In this document: positions 35,634 to 44,387 of the stretch, piece after piece
Layout: every line of letters starts with the position of its first letter
Position numbering within the stretch: the first letter of the stretch is position 1
Assembly (NCBI RefSeq): GCF_000157915.1
Contig: NZ_EQ973643.1
Location: 477,767-532,627, forward strand
Length of the DNA stretch: 54,861 nt
From: Phocaeicola coprophilus DSM 18228 = JCM 13818
GTDB taxonomy: Bacteria; Bacteroidota; Bacteroidia; Bacteroidales; Bacteroidaceae
Reading direction: 5' to 3'
Position numbers and translations under genes: made by a program
The notes under the pieces: generated by a model
The model's input: the letters and a program-made list of their open reading frames with translations, nothing else
Database searches by the model: none
Told to the model about the DNA's origin: nothing

Positions 35634-36380
35634 ATGAAAATCAATAAACTTTTAATATTAGCCGCACTCCCGATGATTGGACTTACAGCCAATGCCCAGG
35701 ATAAAGGTCCGCAAAAGAATGACTTTACCGTGGCAGCAACCGTAAGTTATAACAATACAGTAATGCAGAATGCTGCCGTAGGCACTCTGCCCAGCTACAA
35801 TGGTTTCCAGGCTCAGTCAACCAACTGGAATGACAAGTCTCTACAAGTGGGAATCGAAGGTGGCTGGTTCTTCCTCGACGAATGGAAACTGGTATTGGGA
35901 GGAGGCATGAGTATCACCAAGCATCCGGGTTATTCGGGCGTGCCGGGAAGTGCCGACAGCGACGAATCATTCGAATGGGGTGATGTTCCAAGCTACGGCG
36001 CTGTAGCTGATCAGAACTTCGTGCAATTCAATGTTTACACAGGAGTTGATCGCTACTTCAAGACGAAAGTCGACGGTCTGTATCTCTATGCCGGAGCACG
36101 CGTGGGTTACGCCTACGGACGTAACATCTCATTCACCGACGATGAGTACAACATGGGTAAATCAGTTGGCGAAGCGTTCAACGTACGCGGAGCACTGACC
36201 GGAGGTGTAGAATATTACATCACAGACGGCCTGTTCGTAGGTGCACAGGTTGACCCGTTTGCTTACACCTACAACCGCAGCTTGATCAAGCCGCAAGAGG
36301 GACTGAGCAACCTCGATGCCAATAGTCATAACTATTCCATCCTGGCAGCCCCGACAATTAAAATTGGATTCAAGTTTTAA
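35634..36380 (+). CDS. Outer-membrane beta-barrel protein
   Basis: A 248-residue predicted small barrel with a signal peptide (LLILAALPMIGLTANA-Q). Alternating hydrophobic strands recur, for example SLQVGIEGGWFFL, WKLVLGGGMSI, LYLYAGARVGYAYG, GALTGGVEYYI and SILAAPTIKIGFKF with the terminal Phe typical of barrel proteins. Exact function is unknown. It follows the coiled-coil lipoprotein by about 110 bases without a separate promoter and ends at its own terminator, so the two probably act together at the cell surface. Confidence 0.83.
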   Translation: MKINKLLILAALPMIGLTANAQDKGPQKNDFTVAATVSYNNTVMQNAAVGTLPSYNGFQAQSTNWNDKSLQVGIEGGWFFLDEWKLVLGGGMSITKHPGYSGVPGSADSDESFEWGDVPSYGAVADQNFVQFNVYTGVDRYFKTKVDGLYLYAGARVGYAYGRNISFTDDEYNMGKSVGEAFNVRGALTGGVEYYITDGLFVGAQVDPFAYTYNRSLIKPQEGLSNLDANSHNYSILAAPTIKIGFKF

Positions 36381-36409
36381 TAGATACACGTAGAGTACTA
36401 TTAAGGGGG

Positions 36410-36440
36410 AAGGCTCTGTCGGGAGACAGGGCCTTCATTC
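36410..36440 (+). terminator. Terminator of the coiled-coil/barrel operon
   Basis: AAGGCTCTGTC (36410-36420) pairs with GACAGGGCCTT (36425-36435) with one wobble, around the tetraloop GGGA, then CATTCATTTTT. Confidence 0.8.
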
Positions 36441-36505
36441 ATTTTTCCTTCTTCCTAATCTGACGAAACTTCGGATTCTTGCTTTCAGACTTCGGAAAGA
36501 TTTTG

Positions 36506-36513
36506 TAGCTTTG
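36506..36513 (+). promoter_or_regulatory. Promoter of the metal ABC transporter genes
   Basis: TAGCTTTG is a perfect TAnnTTTG, 31 bases before the ATG at 36544. Upstream, the 8-mer ACTTCGGA occurs twice, 21 bp apart (near 36467 and 36489). That spacing is about two helical turns, so it could be a repressor or activator site. I see no dyad typical of Zur. Confidence 0.5.
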
Positions 36514-36543
36514 CGAAGAATACTCTATCTAATATCTGAATAT

Positions 36544-37434
36544 ATGTGTATAAAAAAATATCTTTTCCTGCTTCTGGCGGTGCTGTCACTTGCTTCATGT
36601 GCCGGAAACGGGAATAATGACAAGCGGCAGACTCTGACCGTAACCATCGAACCGCTCCGCTATTTCACGGAAGCTATTGCCGGGGATAAATTCAATATTG
36701 TCAGCATGGTACCCGAAGGAAGCAATCCTGAAACGTATGACCCTACCCCGCAACAGCTGGTGAAACTGGCCAAGAGTAAGGCATACCTGCAAATCGGACA
36801 CATCGGATTCGAACAGGCATGGATCAAAAAGTTACAGGCAAATACACCGAACCTGCCGTTCTACGACATGTCGGAAGGCATTGATCTGATTCATGAAATC
36901 AACGGACATACGCACGGAAAGGAAGACAAGCACGCACATGGTGTGGAACCGCACATCTGGAACTCCACACAGAATGCGGCTATCCTGGCTGAGAATATCT
37001 ATAAAGTTCTGTGTGAACTGGATCCGGCCAGCGAATCTTATTTTCATCAGAGACTGGACAGTCTGGAAAAAGAAATACAGACTACTGACAAGGAAGTACA
37101 GGAACTGATGGAGCATGCCGACCAGGCTTTCCTGATTTATCATCCGGCACTGAGTTATTTTGCCAAAGATTACGGAGTGAAACAGATCAGCATCGAAGAA
37201 GGAGGAAAAGAACCTTCACCGGCTCACCTGCAGGAACTGATCAGAACCTGCCGCGAAAATCAGGTACGGATCATCTTCGTACAGCAGGAGTTTGACGTGC
37301 GCAATGCGGAACTTATTGCCAAGGAACTGGGCGTGCAGGTTGTTTCCATTAATCCGCTCAGCTACCGCTGGAAGGAAGAAATGCTCAAGGTAGCACGGGC
37401 TTTGTCGAACCCTGACAAGAACAGCGGCGTATGA
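36544..37434 (+). CDS. znuA: Zinc-type ABC transporter substrate-binding lipoprotein
   Basis: This binds a divalent metal, most likely zinc, and hands it to an ABC importer. It has 296 residues from the ATG at 36544, with lipobox LASC (Cys19). The cluster A-I pattern includes TVTIEPLRYFTEAIAGDKF, MVPEGSNPETYDPTPQQLVK, then a His-rich loop (HTHGKEDKHAHG) of the zinc type directly before EPHIW, a metal ligand. Further ligands are in FLIYHPALSYFA and near QEFDVRNAELIA. It overlaps the ATPase gene by 4 bases. The permease gene usually found beside it is absent. Confidence 0.88.
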   Translation: MCIKKYLFLLLAVLSLASCAGNGNNDKRQTLTVTIEPLRYFTEAIAGDKFNIVSMVPEGSNPETYDPTPQQLVKLAKSKAYLQIGHIGFEQAWIKKLQANTPNLPFYDMSEGIDLIHEINGHTHGKEDKHAHGVEPHIWNSTQNAAILAENIYKVLCELDPASESYFHQRLDSLEKEIQTTDKEVQELMEHADQAFLIYHPALSYFAKDYGVKQISIEEGGKEPSPAHLQELIRTCRENQVRIIFVQQEFDVRNAELIAKELGVQVVSINPLSYRWKEEMLKVARALSNPDKNSGV

Positions 37435-38192
37435 AAACACCGATCCTGCAAATGACCGGCATCTCTGCCGCTTACGACAACAAAACAGTTCTGGAGAACA
37501 TCAACCTGACAGTGTTCGAACAGGATTTCCTCGGTGTCATCGGACCCAACGGAGGAGGAAAGACCACTCTCATCAAGGTGATGCTGGGCTTGCTGAATCC
37601 CACCGCCGGCAAGGTGACTTTTTATCAGGAAGGAAAAGAGGTGCCCGAAATCAGCATGGGCTACCTGCCTCAGTATAATTCCATCGACAAGAAATTCCCA
37701 ATCTCGGTCTATGAGGTCGTGCTTTCGGGACTGAACCGGCAGAAATCGCTTTTCCGGTCGTTCTCGCCTGCCCAGCATGAACAGGTGAAACAGGTCATTG
37801 CACGCATGGGACTGGAAGGACTGGAGAAAAGAGCAATCGGACAACTGAGCGGTGGACAGCTGCAACGGGCCTTACTGGGACGGGCACTCGTCTCCAATCC
37901 GCAGGTTCTGATTCTGGATGAACCCAATACCTATATCGACAAGCGTTTCGAAGCGAAGTTATATTCTCTGCTGGAAGAAATCAACCGCGAGCGGGCCATC
38001 GTACTGGTGAGCCACGACATCGGTACCGTCCTGCAAAATGTAAAGAGTATTGCCTGTGTCAACGGCACACTCGACTACCATCCCGACACGGAGGTGCCTG
38101 CGGAATGGCTGGAAAAACACTTCGGATGCCCCATCGAACTGCTCGGCCACGGGAATCTGCCCCACAGAGTCCTGAAATGCCATCACCACTGA
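37431..38192 (+). CDS. znuC: Metal ABC transporter ATP-binding protein
   Basis: This ATPase powers the metal importer whose binding protein is encoded just upstream. The 253 residues have Walker A GPNGGGKTT, the ABC signature LSGGQLQRALLGRAL and Walker B VLILDEPNTYID followed by the switch His in LVSHDIG. The C terminus is rich in His (HRVLKCHHH), which could be a metal sensor; this is only suggestive. The start ATG overlaps the znuA stop as ATGA, showing translational coupling. No permease follows within the window; the next gene has its own promoter. Confidence 0.92.
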   Translation: MKTPILQMTGISAAYDNKTVLENINLTVFEQDFLGVIGPNGGGKTTLIKVMLGLLNPTAGKVTFYQEGKEVPEISMGYLPQYNSIDKKFPISVYEVVLSGLNRQKSLFRSFSPAQHEQVKQVIARMGLEGLEKRAIGQLSGGQLQRALLGRALVSNPQVLILDEPNTYIDKRFEAKLYSLLEEINRERAIVLVSHDIGTVLQNVKSIACVNGTLDYHPDTEVPAEWLEKHFGCPIELLGHGNLPHRVLKCHHH

Positions 38193-38244
38193 TTTCTTTG
38201 AAAACTTTAAGACGCGTGAACCTCGCTGGAAGTAAATTCTTTAC

Positions 38245-38252
38245 TATCTTTG
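38245..38252 (+). promoter_or_regulatory. Predicted -7 element of the DUF2723 gene
   Basis: TATCTTTG is a perfect TAnnTTTG, 29 bases before the ATG at 38281. Confidence 0.55.
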
Positions 38253-38280
38253 CCGCATTGAATGTTAATGAAATAACAAA

Positions 38281-41200
38281 ATGAAGCAACAGTACAACAA
38301 GATTAACAATCTGGTGGGTTGGATCACGTTTGTCATTGCAGCTTTCACTTACTGCATGACCATCGAACCGACTGCCAGCTTCTGGGACTGCCCCGAGTTT
38401 ATCACGACCGGGTACAAGCTGGAGGTGGGACATCCGCCCGGCGCACCTTTCTTCATGCTGACAGCTAACCTGTTCAGCCAGTTTGCCAGCGATCCTTCAC
38501 AAGTAGCCATGATGGTAAATATCATGAGCGCACTGATGAGCGCGGCATGTATTCTCTTCCTTTTCTGGAGCATTACGCACCTGACACGGAAGCTCATCTG
38601 CCCGGATCTGGACCAGCTGACCAAAGGAAAACTGATCTCAATCATGGGAGCAGGCGTTGTCGGAGCACTGGCCTACACATGGAGTGATACATTCTGGTTC
38701 AGTGCCGTCGAAGGAGAAGTATATGCTTACTCAAGCCTGTTCACGGCCATCGTGTTCTGGCTGATCCTGAAATGGGAAAACCGCGCCGACGAACCTCACA
38801 GCGACCGCTGGCTGATCCTGATCGCTTACCTGACAGGACTTTCCATCGGTGTTCACCTGCTGAACCTGCTGTGTATTCCCGCCATCGTACTGGTATACTA
38901 TTATAAAAAACACCCGCAGGCCAATCTCAAAGGAAGTCTGCTGGCACTTGTCGGCTCCATGATCCTGGTAGCAGCCGTACTTTACGGTATCGTTCCGGGC
39001 ATCGTGAAAGTAGGCGGATGGTTCGAACTGCTCTTTGTCAACAGCTTCGGCATGCCGTTCAACACGGGAGTCATCGTCTACCTGGCTGTTCTGGTTGCCT
39101 CACTCGTATGGGGTGTCTATGAAAGCTACACGCAGAAGAGCCGCAAGCGCATGAACATTTCGTTCCTGCTCACCGTCGGTCTGCTGGGAATTCCGTTCTA
39201 CGGCCACGGCACCGGCAGCGTAGTCATCGGTATCATCGTTCTGGCGATACTGGCCATCTATCTGTTTGCCAACCTCAGCGAGAAATACCGGGTCAGCGCA
39301 CGCACGCTGAACACCAGCCTGCTGGCCATGATGATGATCGTGGTAGGATATTCTTCATACGCTGTCATCGTGATCCGTTCGTCAGCCAATACGCCGATGG
39401 ATCAGAACTCTCCGGAAGACATCTTTACTCTGGGTGAATATCTGGGACGCGAACAGTACGGAACCCGTCCGCTGTTCTACGGACAGACATACGCTTCGAA
39501 ACCGGCCCTGAAACAGGTGGACGGCGGATGCATGTACGACGTGACAGAAGGAGCTCCGGTGTACCAGCGCAAGGAAAAAGAACGTCCGGATGAAAAAGAC
39601 AGCTACGAAATCGTACGCAACAAGACGGAATACAAATACGCACAGAACATGCTCTTCCCCCGCATGTGGAGCTCGGATCATGCCTCAGCCTACGAACAAT
39701 GGCTGGGAGGTGTGGAAGGCAAACAAGTGCCTTACGACCAGTGTGGTGAAATGATCATGGTGAAGGTTCCTACCCAGTGGGACAACATCAAGTTCTTCTT
39801 CATCTACCAGTTGAACTACATGTACTGGCGCTACTTCATGTGGAACTTTGCCGGACGCCAGAACGACATACAGGGACAGGGAGAAATCGAACACGGCAAC
39901 TGGATTACGGGCATTCCGTTCATCGACAACGCACTGGTGGGCGACCAGACTCTCCTGCCCGGCGAGCTGAAGAACAACAAGGGACACAACGTATTCTACT
40001 GTCTGCCGCTGCTGCTCGGACTGATCGGTATGTTCTGGCAGGCTTACCGCGGAAACAGAGGCATCCAGCAGTTCTGGGTGGTATTCTTCCTCTTCTTCAT
40101 GACGGGACTTGCCATCGTGCTCTACCTGAACCAGACTCCGCTCCAGCCGCGTGAACGCGACTATGCATATGCCGGTTCGTTCTATGCCTTTACCATCTGG
40201 ATCGGTATGGGTGTAGCCGCCATTGCCGAATGGCTGCAAAAGAAGAAAGTGAGTGAAACCGCAGCTGCCGGAATCGCTACCGTAGTCTGCCTGCTGGTTC
40301 CCATCCAGATGGTAAGCCAGACATGGGACGACCACGACCGCAGCGGCCGGTATACCTGCCGCGACTTCGGACAGAACTACCTGAGCACCGTGCCGGAAAA
40401 AGGAAACCCGATTCTTTTCACCAACGGTGACAACGATACATTCCCCCTGTGGTATAACCAGGAAACAGAAGGATTCCGCACCGATGTGCGCGTCTGCAAC
40501 CTGAGCTATCTGCAGACAGACTGGTACATTGACCAGATGCGCCGTCCGGCCTACGACTCTCCTTCAGTACCGATCAACTGGGAACGTATAGACTACGTAT
40601 CCGGCCACAACGAGGCTGTTTATGTACGTCCGGAAGCCATGAGCACTGTCATGAACTATTACAAACAGAATCCCGAAGAAGCCAAGCAGGAATTCGGAGA
40701 CAATCCTTACGAACTGAAGAACATTCTGAAACACTGGGTTCGTTCGCCGAAAGAAGGCCTGCAGATGATTCCTACCGACAGTATCGTACTGAAACTGGAC
40801 AAGGAAGCCATCAAGCGTTCGGGTATGCTGGCACCGGATTCCATTCCGGAATACATGCACATTTCACTGAAAGGCAAGCACGTGCTCTACAAGAGTGAGC
40901 TGATGATGCTGGAAATGCTGGCCAATGCCAACTGGGAACGTCCCATCTACATGGCCATCACCGTAGGTTCGGAAAACCATCTGAACCTGACCAACAACTT
41001 CCTGCAGGAAGGTCTGGCCTACCGCATCACTCCGTTCGACAACGTGAAGCTCGGACGCCGCCTGGACAGCGAAAAGATGTACGACAACCTGATGAACAAG
41101 TTCAAGTTCGGAGGAATCGACAATCCGGACATCTATCTGGATGAAACCGTCCTGCGCATGTGCGACACTCACCGCCGCATGTTCGTACAGCTGGCCACCC

Positions 41201-41607
41201 AGCTGATCCGCGAAGGCAAGAAGGACAAAGCCCTGAAAGCTCTGGACTACTGCGAGAAGGTGATCCCGAGCACGACTGTCCGTCACGACTACGTGATGAG
41301 CAGCTCAAAGGAAATGGCTCATGACTACATCGAACTGGGCGAACATGCCAAAGCCGACAACATCCTGAGACAGCTGGCTGACAATGCCGTGGAATACATT
41401 TCCTGGTACATGAGCCTGGACGATGTCCGCTTCACAGGTGCATACGAAGACTGCACACGCTATTTCTACATCCTGGACGATGTATGCAAGGAAATGGAGT
41501 TGCTGAAAGATCCGTCGACCGGCAAAGTCATGGATTCGGCTGCACACTATACACAGAAATTTGAACAGCTCTACAAGCTGCTGGAACAGCGTGTAGGCAA
41601 AAAGTAA
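38281..41607 (+). CDS. DUF2723 (TMEM260-like) multi-pass membrane glycosyltransferase candidate
   Basis: A large inner-membrane protein of 1,108 residues. The N-terminal half has about 12 spans, with the family's acidic loop TASFWDCPEFITTGYKLEVG and GHPPGAPFF close to the first span, as in GT-C glycosyltransferases where an early-loop acid is catalytic. A second membrane block contains QPRERDYAYAGSFYAF. The C-terminal 450 residues are soluble with helical repeat-like segments (KALKALDYCEKVIP). The human homologue TMEM260 is an O-mannosyltransferase; a protein O-glycosylation role in Bacteroidetes is an inference. Codons are rich in C and G at third positions, suggesting high expression. Confidence 0.85.
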   Translation: MKQQYNKINNLVGWITFVIAAFTYCMTIEPTASFWDCPEFITTGYKLEVGHPPGAPFFMLTANLFSQFASDPSQVAMMVNIMSALMSAACILFLFWSITHLTRKLICPDLDQLTKGKLISIMGAGVVGALAYTWSDTFWFSAVEGEVYAYSSLFTAIVFWLILKWENRADEPHSDRWLILIAYLTGLSIGVHLLNLLCIPAIVLVYYYKKHPQANLKGSLLALVGSMILVAAVLYGIVPGIVKVGGWFELLFVNSFGMPFNTGVIVYLAVLVASLVWGVYESYTQKSRKRMNISFLLTVGLLGIPFYGHGTGSVVIGIIVLAILAIYLFANLSEKYRVSARTLNTSLLAMMMIVVGYSSYAVIVIRSSANTPMDQNSPEDIFTLGEYLGREQYGTRPLFYGQTYASKPALKQVDGGCMYDVTEGAPVYQRKEKERPDEKDSYEIVRNKTEYKYAQNMLFPRMWSSDHASAYEQWLGGVEGKQVPYDQCGEMIMVKVPTQWDNIKFFFIYQLNYMYWRYFMWNFAGRQNDIQGQGEIEHGNWITGIPFIDNALVGDQTLLPGELKNNKGHNVFYCLPLLLGLIGMFWQAYRGNRGIQQFWVVFFLFFMTGLAIVLYLNQTPLQPRERDYAYAGSFYAFTIWIGMGVAAIAEWLQKKKVSETAAAGIATVVCLLVPIQMVSQTWDDHDRSGRYTCRDFGQNYLSTVPEKGNPILFTNGDNDTFPLWYNQETEGFRTDVRVCNLSYLQTDWYIDQMRRPAYDSPSVPINWERIDYVSGHNEAVYVRPEAMSTVMNYYKQNPEEAKQEFGDNPYELKNILKHWVRSPKEGLQMIPTDSIVLKLDKEAIKRSGMLAPDSIPEYMHISLKGKHVLYKSELMMLEMLANANWERPIYMAITVGSENHLNLTNNFLQEGLAYRITPFDNVKLGRRLDSEKMYDNLMNKFKFGGIDNPDIYLDETVLRMCDTHRRMFVQLATQLIREGKKDKALKALDYCEKVIPSTTVRHDYVMSSSKEMAHDYIELGEHAKADNILRQLADNAVEYISWYMSLDDVRFTGAYEDCTRYFYILDDVCKEMELLKDPSTGKVMDSAAHYTQKFEQLYKLLEQRVGKK

Positions 41608-41617
41608 AAAAACAGAA

Positions 41618-41656
41618 GGCACAGCGCGTTCTCCCTGCGGAGTAATGCGCTGTGCC
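41618..41656 (+). terminator. Hairpin between DUF2723 and deacetylase genes
   Basis: GGCACAGCGC (41618-41627) pairs perfectly with GCGCTGTGCC (41647-41656). A run of Ts follows only weakly (AAATTTT). It ends 16 bases before the deacetylase start. Confidence 0.6.
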
Positions 41657-41672
41657 CTAAATTTTAAATAAA

Positions 41673-42284
41673 GTGCTGATAGAACAACCCCCTCAAATCG
41701 TACGCTGGCTTTATCCCCGTGCCCTCTGGCGCATGGACAAGAAGGTAAAAGCCGTTTACCTGACCTTCGATGACGGCCCGATCCCGGAGATAACTCCCTG
41801 GGTACTGGACCTGCTGGACAAATATCACATCAAGGCAACCTTCTTCATGGTGGGAGACAATGTACGCAAGCATCCGGAAGAGTTCCGGATGGTAGTCGAA
41901 AGAGGGCACCGCATTGGCAACCACACCTTCAATCATATCCGCGGATTCGAATACCTGAGCCGGAACTATCTGGCCAATGCCGACAAAGCCGACGCCTATC
42001 TCCATACGGATCTGTTCAGACCGCCGCACGGACACATGCGATGGCTGCAATATATGGTCCTGAAACGGAAATACCGCATCGTGATGTGGGATCTTGTAAC
42101 CCGCGACTACAGCAAACGGCTGAACGGCCGGCAAGTATTTGCCAAGGTGAAGAAATATGCACGCAACGGCTCCATCATCACGTTCCACGATTCCCTGAAA
42201 TCGGAAAAGAACATGAAATATGCCCTGCCCCGCTCCATCGAATGGCTGCTGGAACAAGGCTATGAATTCAAGGTGTTCGACTGA
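41673..42284 (+). CDS. Polysaccharide deacetylase (NodB homology) family protein
   Basis: It is predicted to remove N- or O-acetyl groups from a sugar polymer. The 203 residues show all NodB motifs: motif 1 TFDDGP (Asp-Asp), motif 2 HTFNH (His-x-x-x-His), motif 3 RPPHG, motif 4 VMWDLVTRDYS and motif 5 ITFHDS. There is no clear signal peptide. The start is a GTG at 41673, as no ATG fits before the first motif and the preceding bases form a hairpin. It lies ahead of a regulator and three acyltransferase genes, which suggests acetyl-group editing of a surface polysaccharide. Confidence 0.88.
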   Translation: MLIEQPPQIVRWLYPRALWRMDKKVKAVYLTFDDGPIPEITPWVLDLLDKYHIKATFFMVGDNVRKHPEEFRMVVERGHRIGNHTFNHIRGFEYLSRNYLANADKADAYLHTDLFRPPHGHMRWLQYMVLKRKYRIVMWDLVTRDYSKRLNGRQVFAKVKKYARNGSIITFHDSLKSEKNMKYALPRSIEWLLEQGYEFKVFD

Positions 42285-42355
42285 CACTGTCTGCCTGACA
42301 GACCGGGAAGACCATTCAGACCGGTCACAGCATAACCTATCATATACGGAAACAC

Positions 42356-42937
42356 ATGGACAATTATCCGGAAATAAGCAACATCAGAAAAAGCATCAAA
42401 AGCCATTATCCCGTTTCTGATGAATCCATCGACCTGCTCGGGAAGCATTTCAGGAAACACCTTTTCCCTGCAAAGCATCTGATTATCAGAGGATGTATTA
42501 TTGACAGGAATGTCTATTTCATTGAAAAAGGCCTGACCCGTTCCTACTGTCTTGCCGACGGAAACGAACATACGACCTGGTTCTCAAAGGAAGGAGACAT
42601 TACTTTCGGCCTGCTCTGTCTGTATCACAATCGGGCCGGATTTGAATATGTAGAAACCATCGAACCCACTCTGGCATACTCCATTCCCATAAGCATCCTC
42701 AATGAATTATATGAAACCAACATCGAAATTGCCAATTGGGGAAGAGTCATCCACCAGGAATGCCTGCTGTCGCTGCAATGCATACGGATAGACAATCTGA
42801 CAATGACCGCAAAAGAAAGATATGAAGCACTGCTCAGCACATTTCCGGATATCTGCCAAAGAGTCAATCTGGGCTACATCGCTTCCTTCCTCGGCATATC
42901 GATATCTGCGTTAAGCAGAATCAGAGCCGGAAAATAA
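42356..42937 (+). CDS. Crp/Fnr-family transcriptional regulator
   Basis: A 193-residue cytoplasmic regulator. The N-terminal cyclic-nucleotide-binding-like barrel covers about residues 20-125 (IIRGCIIDRNVYFIEKGL; HTTWFSKEGDITFG); Cys residues of a typical Fe-S cluster are not in the Fnr pattern. The C-terminal helix-turn-helix is TVNLGYIASFLGISISALSR-like (NLGYIASFLGISISALSRIR). The family usually binds inverted sites TTGA-N6-TCAA or close variants. Such a palindrome occurs just after the gene, at 42951-42968, in front of the first acyltransferase. It may regulate its neighbours; autoregulation is not visible. Confidence 0.87.
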   Translation: MDNYPEISNIRKSIKSHYPVSDESIDLLGKHFRKHLFPAKHLIIRGCIIDRNVYFIEKGLTRSYCLADGNEHTTWFSKEGDITFGLLCLYHNRAGFEYVETIEPTLAYSIPISILNELYETNIEIANWGRVIHQECLLSLQCIRIDNLTMTAKERYEALLSTFPDICQRVNLGYIASFLGISISALSRIRAGK

Positions 42938-42950
42938 TTTCCTGTACAGA

Positions 42951-42968
42951 TTTTGACCTATGTCAAAA
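42951..42968. promoter_or_regulatory. Crp/Fnr-like operator
   Basis: TTTTGAC, four bases CTAT, GTCAAAA: perfect 7-bp arms with the 4-base spacer of Fnr-type sites (TTGAC-N4-GTCAA). It lies between the Crp/Fnr gene and the acyltransferase promoter. Its centre is about 43 bases before the predicted start of transcription, the classic activator position. Confidence 0.6.
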
Positions 42969-42988
42969 AAACACTTCCCGGCAGTGGC

Positions 42989-42996
42989 TATTTTTG
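42989..42996 (+). promoter_or_regulatory. Predicted -7 element of the first acyltransferase gene
   Basis: TATTTTTG is a perfect TAnnTTTG, 13 bases before the ATG at 43009, so the leader would be very short. Confidence 0.55.
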
Positions 42997-43008
42997 TTGC
43001 AAAAAACA

Positions 43009-44148
43009 ATGAAAGAACCATCCTATGCAAGCAGCGACAAGCGAATTATATGGCTTGATCTTGTGAAATTCATCGCTATCTTCATGATGATAGCTGTCCA
43101 CTGTACCGACAATGTGACTCCGGCCGAACGTTCAGAACCCTGGTACAATCTCTGGGGAAGCTTTTACGGCTCCTTCATGCGTCCCGCCATTCCACTGTTC
43201 GTAATGGTTACCGGCGCCCTGCTCCTGCCTGTCAGAGAGAATCTCTCCACCTTTTACGGCAAGCGTCTTACCCGGATCGTCGTTCCATTTCTGATCTGGT
43301 CAGTCCTTTATAACCTTTTCCCCTGGATAACCGGATTGCTGGGGCTGTCACCAACCGTCATCAACGATTTCTTTGCCTGGGCCGAACCCGATCAGTCATT
43401 TTCCGGAGCCTTGCATCACATTCTGATGATTCCTTTCAACTTCTCTCTCCTGGCGGTTCAGATGTGGTATGTCTATCTTCTTATCGGTTTATATCTTTAC
43501 ATGCCTATATTCTCTGCCTGGGTCCGGCAAGCCTCTGTCCGGGAACAAAGATTCTTCCTGTTGCTGTGGTTTGTTTCTCTCTTCATTCCCTATCTGAGAG
43601 AATATCTCACAAAAGACCTGTGGGGAACCTGTTCATGGAATGAATTCGGGCTTCTTTATTACTTTGCGGGACTCAACGGTTACCTGCTATTGGGGCATTA
43701 TCTTATCAACAACCCTGTTAATATCAGCTGGAGCAGACTCATTGCTTTCGGCCTGCCCGTCTTTATCACAGGATATTGCATCACTTTTCTGGGCTTCAAA
43801 TCGGTTACTGCAGTGCCCGGACAACCGGTGGAACTGGTAGAACTGTTTTTTACCTATTGCAGCCCGAACGTACTGATGATGACACTTCCCCTGTTTCTTG
43901 CCATGCAGAAAGTGAAAATACGATCAGAAAGAACCAGGCGTTTTGCCGTAAACATCTCGACATGCACGCTGGGGATCTGGATGTCACACTATCTGTTTCT
44001 GGGCCCCTGTTACATGCTGGTTGAATCACTTCCGATACATACCATGCTGAAAATGATAGTCTGCACAATCCTGCTGCTGTCCGTAACCTGGATATTTGTC
44101 TATACAGTCAGAAAATCAGGCAACATAGGAAGGTGGATCATGGGATGA
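43009..44148 (+). CDS. Acyltransferase 3 family membrane protein, first of three
   Basis: A predicted inner-membrane acyltransferase that adds acetyl or other acyl groups to a polysaccharide or lipid sugar. The 379 residues have about ten spans. The family signature is IIWLDLVKFIAIFMMIAVHC with His at the end of the first helix, and a basic loop with KRLTRIVVPFLIWSVL. The ATG at 43009 is used because a TTG upstream would sit inside the -7 element. It lacks a signal peptide and soluble domain. The Fnr-like operator upstream suggests regulated expression. Acyl specificity is not determinable. Confidence 0.85.
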   Translation: MKEPSYASSDKRIIWLDLVKFIAIFMMIAVHCTDNVTPAERSEPWYNLWGSFYGSFMRPAIPLFVMVTGALLLPVRENLSTFYGKRLTRIVVPFLIWSVLYNLFPWITGLLGLSPTVINDFFAWAEPDQSFSGALHHILMIPFNFSLLAVQMWYVYLLIGLYLYMPIFSAWVRQASVREQRFFLLLWFVSLFIPYLREYLTKDLWGTCSWNEFGLLYYFAGLNGYLLLGHYLINNPVNISWSRLIAFGLPVFITGYCITFLGFKSVTAVPGQPVELVELFFTYCSPNVLMMTLPLFLAMQKVKIRSERTRRFAVNISTCTLGIWMSHYLFLGPCYMLVESLPIHTMLKMIVCTILLLSVTWIFVYTVRKSGNIGRWIMG

Positions 44149-44187
44149 CGAAGGGAAATGATTTCATTTTGACATTTTGCTTTTTAC

Positions 44188-44228
44188 GGCCCGTGAGAAT
44201 CAGGAATTCACGTCCTGAAGGACGGGCC
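44188..44228 (+). terminator. Nested hairpin after the first acyltransferase gene
   Basis: GGCCCGT (44188-44194) pairs with ACGGGCC (44222-44228); an inner stem CAGGA/TCCTG lies at 44201-44217. No T run follows directly. Confidence 0.5.
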
Positions 44229-44327
44229 ATTCTGATTTCGCGAACGATTTTTCGGATATCTCCCTGTACCATTGTTGATTAGATCAAAATTTAACACTTC
44301 CGGGAGACTCCTTCCAGCTCAAAATGA

Positions 44328-44387
44328 CGAATCCGGAAAGGTCTGCCTTCCTTTTTTCATCCGTTTGCAGACCTTTCCGGAAATTCG
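44328..44387. repeat. Long imperfect inverted repeat
   Basis: CCGGAAAGGTCTGC (44333-44346) pairs perfectly with GCAGACCTTTCCGG (44367-44380). The flanks CGAAT and ATTCG extend the stem after a 2-base bulge. The loop is 20 bases. It partly overlaps the 5' end of the 22-bp array and may be a terminator or a fold within that array. Confidence 0.6.

Noticed and set aside
36467-36497. Zur box upstream of znuA
   Set aside because: There is a direct repeat ACTTCGGA 21 bp apart, but no dyad like known Zur operators; left as an unassigned repeat.
39685-40335. 216-codon minus-strand frame opposite the DUF2723 gene
   Set aside because: The high GC at third codon positions of the real gene creates open antisense frames; the product is low-quality and has no recognisable motif.
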